Below, piece by piece: positions 57,209 to 64,000 of a stretch of 64,000 bases of DNA. The notes under the pieces were generated by a model. That model searched no databases, was not told the origin of the DNA, and saw nothing but the letters and a program-made list of their open reading frames with translations. The position numbers and the translations under genes were made by a program. Source of the DNA: Ciona savignyi (lineage: Eukaryota > Chordata > Ascidiacea > Phlebobranchia > Cionidae); the NCBI GenBank assembly GCA_000149265.1, contig CH001979.1:383023-447022 (forward strand), given 5' to 3'. Position 1 is the first letter of the stretch. Each line of letters starts with the position of its first letter.

Positions 57209-59760
57209 ATGTCGCAAAGAAAACTAGTATTTATCTGTCTTTTGTACTGTTTATTGTATAAGAAATCAGCGGGCGCTGGTACGTGCCAATCCAATCCTAA
57301 TCAGGTTCAGATTTGCGCTCCTGTTTCAAGCCTTTCGTCGTTAACTGGGGACATCGGGGGTAAAGAGTTTTCGAGTTTTGTTGATAATTATTGTACAATG
57401 TTACATATAACGCTGAATTTAAACATTTATTTATTTTATTACAATACCCAGCAGATAAATGAGCAGTAACGTAAACTATTTTTTATTGTATTTCTGTTCT
57501 TTTTATTTTAGAATATTTTGTATATATACATAAATATATTATGTTTTAACCCGTAAATTAAAAGCACAAAGTGAATTATCACAACGTCCGGCAAGTGCTT
57601 CCCCTTGAACATAACTGACAAGCTAGGAACAGGTTTCTATTTTGCAATCGTACAGCTGAAAGTCGAGGCGCCAATCCACCATTTCTCCTAGATAGTAACA
57701 TCATATAGTATGGTAATTTTCGATGTTTACAGAAGTCTTTTCTCAATTGACTGGGAGCTCCGGTGGGGTCAGAGGAAAAGCTGGACCGAAAGGTGAAAAG
57801 GGCAGCGCGGGTGCTACAGGACCGCCAGCAGGTGTATTTACAGCATGCCAATGAAAAATTGCAGCGAGTAAGTAATTATTATTCTTATGCAGAAAATGTG
57901 TGCGGCTGCAATGTCGAATTGGAAAGGCAAGAAAAGGAAATTCAACGACTGAAAAATGGTAATTGTGCGATTACATGCTTTTATAGTCCCACAACTAAGA
58001 ACTTTCCTTATAAAGCGTATTTATATTCCTATATTGTCGGTGTAAATAAATACTACCGAAATAAATGCTTAATTTACTAAAGCAGTTATTCTGGTTGTGC
58101 AATGTATTTGGACTGTGTCAGAATATCGCGACCTACTGGCTAAATTAAGGTCCGAGTCTACTTTGGCAAAAATAAGGAATAGCTTACAAAATATATTAAG
58201 ATAAATTCCAACTAAACAAATTTTCCGCATTTTTTCAACGATAGATAGGTTTGTATTTGTTGTCTTTAAATTGGTGCTGGTTCCGTCGACCACAAAACCA
58301 TTAAAACTTGCCATATCTCCCACAGGTTGTCCAACAGTTGTTTTCAATTTCCCTCGTCCAAATCAAGTAACGGATTACGTTCGATATCGTTCATATGTGC
58401 CACGTCTGGCTGACGCAACTGTTTGCATGTGGTTTCGAACCTCAAGTTTCAGCGGTGACTCTTTGCTAAGCTACGCAACCAGTGATGCCAGGAACAATGA
58501 GATGATAATACTGCTTACCTCGACGAGAAGAATCGACTTTTATGTGGATCATGCCAAAATTAAAACATTTCGTACACCTGATATTAACGGACAATGGGTA
58601 AGAATGTTTTTTATAAATTGCCTTAAACAGTACTGGAGGTAAGATTTGTTTATCAGACAGTTTTCTAGAACAGTGCTTCGCAATCTTTTTTTAAGCGAGG
58701 CATATTTAGAAACTTACTATATTCAACGGCACATTACAGTCAAAATCGTACAATCGGAGGTCTGACAAGCTATAACCATTTGATATATTAGCAAAGTGTC
58801 TAATAGCCGTAAAATTACCGCGGCACACTAGTTGCCGAGTAGTGGTTCAGACTTACTTTTTGTTGACTCATATAAAGTGTAAATTTGATTTGGTAAATGT
58901 AATTTCGAAATGTTGTCACCGAAAAATAATCGGAATAACAATTTTTAACAAAACCAACTGTATATTGCTGAACCTTAGATGGGAGAGTGTGTAAAGTTGT
59001 CGGGAAACTTTCGAATGAATTAAAAATCCCCGAAAACGTGGATTGAACGCTGTGGAGATACCCGTAGAGAGTGTGTGCCAGCCTCTACCTAGTACGGATA
59101 CTACTTAAAGTAAAACTAACACCTCCATATTGAATGTAGGGTTTAGTCTAAAACCGACCAATTCGCGTTTAACGCACAATTTTCAATTTTTTGGGGGGTT
59201 ACAACCTCCCCCCAAAACATTTAACAAGCATGCAGCGGCAATTAAATAAAATCTGTTCCTTAGACGCATATGTGCATTTGGTATTCAACACAATCATCAC
59301 AAGTTGGAATGTACATCAATGGTACAAGCATAGGGGCTTTTTCTCACCGTAGAGGAATAATGCGAGGTGGTGGGTCAATGATACTTGGTCAAGAACAGGA
59401 CCAAGTTAACGCTGGTGCCTTGGACGCAACACAGTCTTTTAGGTGATCTAGAATAATTAGCAACTTGATATATATAGTTATGTCTAGGATGTGACAGCTT
59501 ACAAAGTGGAAAACACGTGATTTATCCCAAGCCTAATTTTCGTATAAATTGTTTATCGTAAATCAACATAATGCATTGTTTATTAAAGAGGGCAGATCGT
59601 GAGTCCAGTATTTTGGCCTCGTGTTCTTAACGAATCGGAGATTCATGACGTCACTCACCGCTGCCTTTGCCCACGTGATCATATAATGGCGATGACAATT
59701 GACAAAATGGAACTACATGGTGCAACGGAATACTCAATGTCCGAATGCATAACTACCTGA
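57209..59760 (+). CDS. Secreted collagen-stalk pentraxin, six exons, 312 aa
   Basis: Coding exons: 57209-57359, 57733-57831, 57893-57958, 58326-58597, 59264-59442, 59589-59760; all introns GT-AG and phases agree (1,1,1,0,2). The protein has a hydrophobic signal peptide (residues 1 to about 22); a Cys-bearing N-terminal segment; seven Gly-X-Y triplets (62-82, starting GVRGKAGPKG); a short heptad-like segment ENVCGCNVELERQEKEIQRL (84-103); then a pentraxin domain from C107 to the end. Pentraxin marks: ATVCMWFRT (C139), HMCIWYS (C200, the expected disulfide partner), YINGTSIG, LGQEQD (239-242) and FWPRVLNESEI. Pentraxins are secreted, calcium-dependent pattern-recognition proteins that form pentamers; the calcium ligands E240, Q241, D242, D250 and Q253 are present or conservatively changed. 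Collagen plus coiled coil suggests trimeric stalks as in collectins. Function inferred; gene structure is not confirmed by transcripts. Confidence 0.92.
58671..58844. mobile_element. Degraded hAT-like MITE in intron 4 of the pentraxin gene
   Basis: Imperfect inverted ends CAGTGCTTCGCAAT and GTTGCCGAGTAGTG, with the CCGCGGCACACTAGTTGCCG phrase common in hAT remnants. No clear 8-bp duplication. Old copy. Confidence 0.5.
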
Positions 59761-60379
59761 AACAATCAACTTAAACTTGTGGATTCAATACAAATTATGA
59801 AAATAAACGTCTAATCAAATAGTGTGTTTCATCTTTTTATTAAAAATGTTTATTACTCGGGTAAATCAAGAAACCATATTTTATTACTTAATAATATAGG
59901 TTGAAAAGCGGTGTTATCCAGGTTTTGAAACATATGATATCCATGTTGTATGCCTATATGTAAAAGAACAAAGAGACACTTGCCCAAGGTCTAGTTACCT
60001 AAGCTATTGAGTTGTATGTTATAAAAATGTTTCTATCGTTTTATTTCTATTTACTTTACTATTAGTGTATTCTGGGTTAGGACAATGATTGATCAATGAA
60101 TAACATACTGTAATGGAAACCCCACAGGGGATACGAGGAAATCTTTTGGACTCTTAGAGCGTCGATATTAGTCGAAATCGTTGAATCAAAACCATCCTCT
60201 TGTAAGGTCGAAATCAATTAGTCAGTTGAAAATTAAAAGATTTGAACACGACTTCTAACTGTATTTGCACAAATTTAAATAGTACCTCAAAGATACTCCA
60301 TGACCCTTAAAAATAGAATGGAATATTAGATTATATAACACCCCACTCCCAAACTGGTTCAATACCGTGAATAACTAAC
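59761..60379. other. Pentraxin 3' UTR and intergenic DNA
   Basis: AT-rich with no coding or RNA gene signal beyond the polyadenylation site. Confidence 0.6.
59802..59807 (+). other. Polyadenylation signal of the pentraxin gene
   Basis: AATAAA, 41 bp after the stop codon. Confidence 0.8.
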
Positions 60380-60605
60380 TACGGAGTGTCTACCAGGCGG
60401 TTAAGTGCGTCGCCTTTCAATTGAAAGGTTGCAGGTGTGAAACTGGTCGCTAGCTAGTTGGTTGTGTCCTTGGGCAAGGCACTTTACTGACGATTGCCCG
60501 TGTGTTAAGCCCCTTGGTATTCCCATTCATAGGGATAAACATGAATATCCTATTCTATCCTAACTCTAACCTTGCGTTTAAATGCAACCTGCGGGAAAAA
60601 AAGAC
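60380..60605 (+). mobile_element. tRNA-derived SINE
   Basis: A-box-like GGCGGTTAAGTGCG and B-box-like GGTTGCAGGTGTGAAACTGG at tRNA-like spacing, then TTGTGTCCTTGGGCAAGGCAC, and a 3' end in CGGGAAAAAAA. A second copy lies at 63186 on the other strand. Limits approximate. Confidence 0.78.
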
Positions 60606-60790
60606 ATAAAATTCTGCTGCAAATAACTTAGAGATAATGATTTAATCAATCGTTATAATTCAAGGCAAACTTAACATAATAACGTAGGTATGCACACTCT
60701 GGTAAAACAGGCAGGCGCCTAACCTATGCTTACTGTGTGTACATATGTATTTGATATACAGAGCAAGCTTAATACACCACGTTATGAATC

Positions 60791-61249
60791 CAGGGCCAGT
60801 TTTAGGCCGATTTGACCGATTAGATCAAATTGGGCCCCGCGCCTTGAAGGGGCCCCGCGCTAGCGGGGGTCTTTCTGTATTACGAGGTTTAAAATACTAC
60901 TAAAGCGTAAAATAAAAAGTGAAATAATATTCTTTCTTATAATACTGTATCAATTTGTTATGCATCGTAACTAAGTCAAATTTATATTTCTGTGTCTGTC
61001 TGTTACGTCATAATGAATATGGTTGCTAAACAATATATATACATACGTTTGGAAGTAAAACAATATATCGTACATAAGCATCCACATTTCCTTTAATTTG
61101 TTTTATAGCAAGTATTAAATGTTTTTTTTAACTTGTATGTACTGGTATGTATTTTATGATATATAAACACCCATAAATTTTGCTATGAAGAGTAGGGGCC
61201 CCGCCATCACATTTCTAATTGGGCCCCGCGGTTCCTAGCACCGGGCCTG
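60791..61249. mobile_element. hAT-type non-autonomous element, 459 bp
   Basis: Ends CAGGGCCAGTTTTAGG and CCTAGCACCGGGCCTG are imperfect inverted repeats, flanked by perfect 8-bp duplications TATGAATC (60783-60790, 61250-61257). GGGGCCCCGC blocks lie near both ends. No transposase. Confidence 0.9.
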
Positions 61250-61257
61250 TATGAATC

Positions 61258-62007
61258 ATACGGGGTGTATGGTTAGCACATTTTATTAGGTGGACGCAAC
61301 CACGGCAATTGGGTTAAAAAACTGCTATTCATCCAACATCCACTGTTAACACGTGTGCGCCAGATAATCTAGTTAAAGTCGAATTGGCATTAAGTGCGTC
61401 GACAAATTGGGCTACATTAATGGAGGAAAAAGGGGAAGGAAAGAAAATTCTCTTTACAATACGATAACGCTAGAGCTGATAGGTTTGACGGGCACGTCTG
61501 GCTAGACCTACATTAAATATAATATTTGATTAAAGAGGTGTTCAAACGACTTTCGTTGCAAAGGTAATAAACCCATACATTCACCCTAACACCCTAATCT
61601 TTATTTCAATGCGCCGTTTCCCTGCTTCCCTCTTCTCTTTTCTCCAATCCAGTTAGCTTTTCCGACTACTTACTTCGCATATTTTACATAAATCGCCGTT
61701 ACTTATACGAAATCTTCAGTTAGATGCGGCGTTCGCGTGCAGGAAACCTCGGATTAAAGTGGAACGCTTCGTTCGCTTGCATGATATTTTCGGGTGTGGA
61801 ACGCTACTCGGAAAACAAGACAACTAGTCCGTTGGGTCAGGTTTTCAAATAACGAACATCCACAACACATTCGCAATTTAGAACATCTAATCAAGCCAGT
61901 AACAGTCGTCGACGTATTAATTTGACTGCCATGTCTGACTAAACCCAAATTAAACATTGAATTGTGTTTTAACCACTGTCGTTTTGTCGTTTTTCTGGTT
62001 TCCTATT
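61258..62007. other. Intergenic DNA, no gene seen
   Basis: Short open frames only, with no recognisable domain, splice pattern or RNA gene. Confidence 0.55.
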
Positions 62008-62015
62008 GTTTAGAA

Positions 62016-62872
62016 CAGGGGTTCTTAAACTGGGGGGCGCGCCCCCCTTGGGGGGCGTGGAATCTTCTCAAGGGGGGCGCGAGCATGACAGTGACATATT
62101 GCAGGGTTCGAATTAACGATTTTGAAACGATTCGCGAAATGCGTGGGATACGAGAAAATCGTTTTCGCGCTTTAGCTATGTTAAATTGTCTTAGAATGTG
62201 GTTTCAGAACCTCTCAAACTAATCTTTAAAGCCAGAAAGATAATCCATTAAGCAAACAGTACCGTTATTAAGTAGTAATGATAAACTACAATAAACGTGT
62301 CGTGAGTTGTGTAGGATAGAATAAACGTGTCGTGAGAACGCGTGTAGGATAGAACGAATATCGACAAAACGAAGCCTTTGAAACGAGTAATCTTACTTGT
62401 TAAAACAGTAAAACACCATATAACCTTATTATAAAGAGGTGTGTCGCATCTCCGCCAATCATAAATAAAGAAATCGTGGTATATTAACGCATAATGGCTA
62501 TTGTTGCTTTGTGATAGAAATGCTTATTATGTGTCAATAATGCAAAGTAAAAGCAAGGTAAATAAATGTAATAGTAATTCCATTGTTAAATGTTATGTTG
62601 AAGGCAAAATATGTTATATTGTGTTGATGATTTATTATTAAACGTGCGCGAAATCAGTAACGGTAATTTATATTTTCGCGATTTTGTTAATTTTTGTAAT
62701 TCGCGAACTTTAAAAAACGGTTCGCGAACCCTTGCATCCTTTACACTAAGCAGGGTAATGGCAAATAAATTATTGCTCTATTTTTCGTAAATTTGATTTT
62801 TGAGTAGGTGAGGCGTGAGCATGAATCACAAATCTCAAGGGGGGCGCGACTGAAAAAGTTTAAGAACCACTG
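62016..62872. mobile_element. hAT-type non-autonomous element, 857 bp
   Basis: Ends CAGGGGTTCTTAAACT and AGTTTAAGAACCACTG, flanked by perfect 8-bp duplications GTTTAGAA (62008-62015, 62873-62880). Inner GGGGGGCGCG blocks occur next to both ends. Also contains TTCGCGAA motifs. No transposase frame. Confidence 0.93.
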
Positions 62873-62880
62873 GTTTAGAA

Positions 62881-63185
62881 GGTACTGATGCGTGTTTTAC
62901 CGTGTAAAAAAATAACCTACTAAATGTGGAATTTATAAACATTGATAGACTTAAAGGTGGTGCAGAGCTAGTTTTACACAAACGTTAACAGTCTGATCTG
63001 TTTACTATAAATAGGCAAAAATCTCAACTGGGATAATATTCTTAAAATGAACCGCATTACTTGACTGCGATAAAAACAAAGAATTTGCGTATTAGCAGTT
63101 CTTTATACATATCGTATATTTTGGTACAATCTAACTTATATTTTGTTAAAACCTATTACATTCTGTGATAAAACCCATTTTATAT
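62881..63185. other. Intergenic DNA, no gene seen
   Basis: AT-rich, nothing recognised. Confidence 0.5.
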
Positions 63186-63335
63186 TTTAACCAACTAATC
63201 CACTGGGTTCAGGCAATGTCCGCTAAGTGCTTTGCCCAGAGACACAATCAGCTAGCAAAAGACCAGTTTCGAGTCTGCAACCTTTCGGCTGAAGGGGGAC
63301 GCATTAACCCACAAAGCTATTCAGCAGGATAATAC
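63186..63335 (-). mobile_element. tRNA-derived SINE, minus strand
   Basis: On the minus strand: GTGGGTTAATGCGTCC (A-box region), GGTTGCAGACTCGAAACTGG (B-box region), then TTGTGTCTCTGGGCAAAGCAC. Clearly related to 60380-60605 but diverged. Limits approximate. Confidence 0.78.
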
Positions 63336-64000
63336 GTAACGCCGGTATTTACTCAAAGAAACCGATTAAAACTATTTTGCATTTAATTTAACCCTTGCTA
63401 ATAAATAAATCCACCGTTTGAGCGCTACTTCTGATAGACCGCCATTTTCATTACGCTAATTAGTAATCGATTGTATCTTATATCGTTACGTTTTTTTTCT
63501 TTTTACACTTTGGTCCGCGCTTTCGAACCAAACCTTCTCCTAAAGCCGGCCATCACTCAGTACTGGTCGCGCTTTACCAAATACAGTACACACCTAAAAA
63601 ACGGGATGCCATCATTGAATCAAAACTGAGCTTAAAAAAGTATGGTTATCGCTGGACATTTGTTAACCATGTAAAACTAGCAGAAATAATTGTTTACTTT
63701 TCCAAGTGTGGCATCAAAAGGTTCATTCATGGCAAATCGTCATATTACGCAGTGCCTTCGGTCGAATTACTTTGTGCACCGCAGTGTGTTGTATAGTATA
63801 TACACTATGCTGTTGTCTCCTTTGGAATGTGTACACAAGGTTACCTGACTGCACAATTTTCTTCAAATGTTTTATTGTTAAAATTTTTAATTAATTTTAA
63901 AATTATCACAATTGCATGCAATTATAGGAGCTATATACTGTATCTGACGGTTTTTGTTATGTAAAAATCTTTGAATGCATCGGTCGCATTAACTACCTGG
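63336..64000. other. Intergenic DNA to the window end
   Basis: No coding or RNA gene that I can support. A 62-codon frame at 63706 has no recognisable features. Confidence 0.5.

Noticed and set aside
57579-57851. Minus-strand 90-codon frame opposite the collagen exon
   Set aside because: Antisense shadow of exon 2, without domain or splice support.
57763-58080. Uninterrupted 105-codon plus frame across exons 2 and 3 of the pentraxin gene
   Set aside because: It reads exon 2 out of frame with the collagen triplets. The exon structure with a 61-bp intron and matching phase 1 junctions explains the region better, and only its exon 3 part is in the real frame.
61754-62222. Open frames around 61754-62222 as a gene
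   Set aside because: One crosses the end of the hAT element at 62016 and neither shows a domain.

Overview
The window is eukaryotic nuclear DNA, AT-rich and full of repeats. It has one multi-exon metazoan gene with short introns. The secreted collagen-stalk pentraxin, compact introns (one of 61 bp), tRNA-derived SINEs, small hAT-like elements and a BEL/Pao retrotransposon would fit an invertebrate deuterostome, most likely an ascidian such as Ciona. That identification is inference from style, not from a species-specific marker.

Layout. (1) Positions 1-974, minus strand: the broken 5' end of a Ty3/Gypsy retrotransposon (reverse transcriptase with a frameshift, and a candidate 5' LTR). (2) Positions 975-43810: the dominant feature, a head-to-tail array of about 435-bp units, each carrying one tRNA-Cys(GCA) gene on the minus strand. 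I located 83 copies by eye. At least 24 match the consensus exactly and the rest carry 1-5 changes or are broken. A 100-N assembly gap (15153-15252) lies inside, so the true copy number is unknown. Spacers fall into at least three types, and diagnostic variants recur about 4.35 kb (10 units) and 5.2 kb (12 units) apart, so the array has higher-order structure. Its right end is invaded by three unrelated elements: a 1.9-kb 'E' element (34564-36472), a 451-bp hAT-type MITE (37707-38157) and a 4.3-kb BEL/Pao retrotransposon that has lost its reverse transcriptase (38793-43052).

(3) Positions 43811-56785: a segmental duplication (copy A 43981-45632 plus 47497 onward; copy B 54559-56580) built around a 90-bp minisatellite open on both strands. 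It is interrupted by one E element in copy A, for which copy B is the empty site. Between the copies lie four more E copies in the opposite orientation, separated by single 90-bp units or short unique DNA. (4) Positions 57209-59760: a complete six-exon gene for a 312-residue secreted protein with a signal peptide, a short collagen stalk, a Cys-rich coiled coil and a pentraxin domain, ending in an AATAAA signal. This is a collectin-like layout with a pentraxin head. (5) Positions 59761-64000: no further gene seen, but two tRNA-derived SINEs and two hAT-type elements with perfect 8-bp target duplications.

The tRNA array and the pentraxin gene have no visible functional link. The array is a multicopy Pol III locus evolving like a satellite; the pentraxin gene is an ordinary Pol II gene, probably of innate immunity or matrix.
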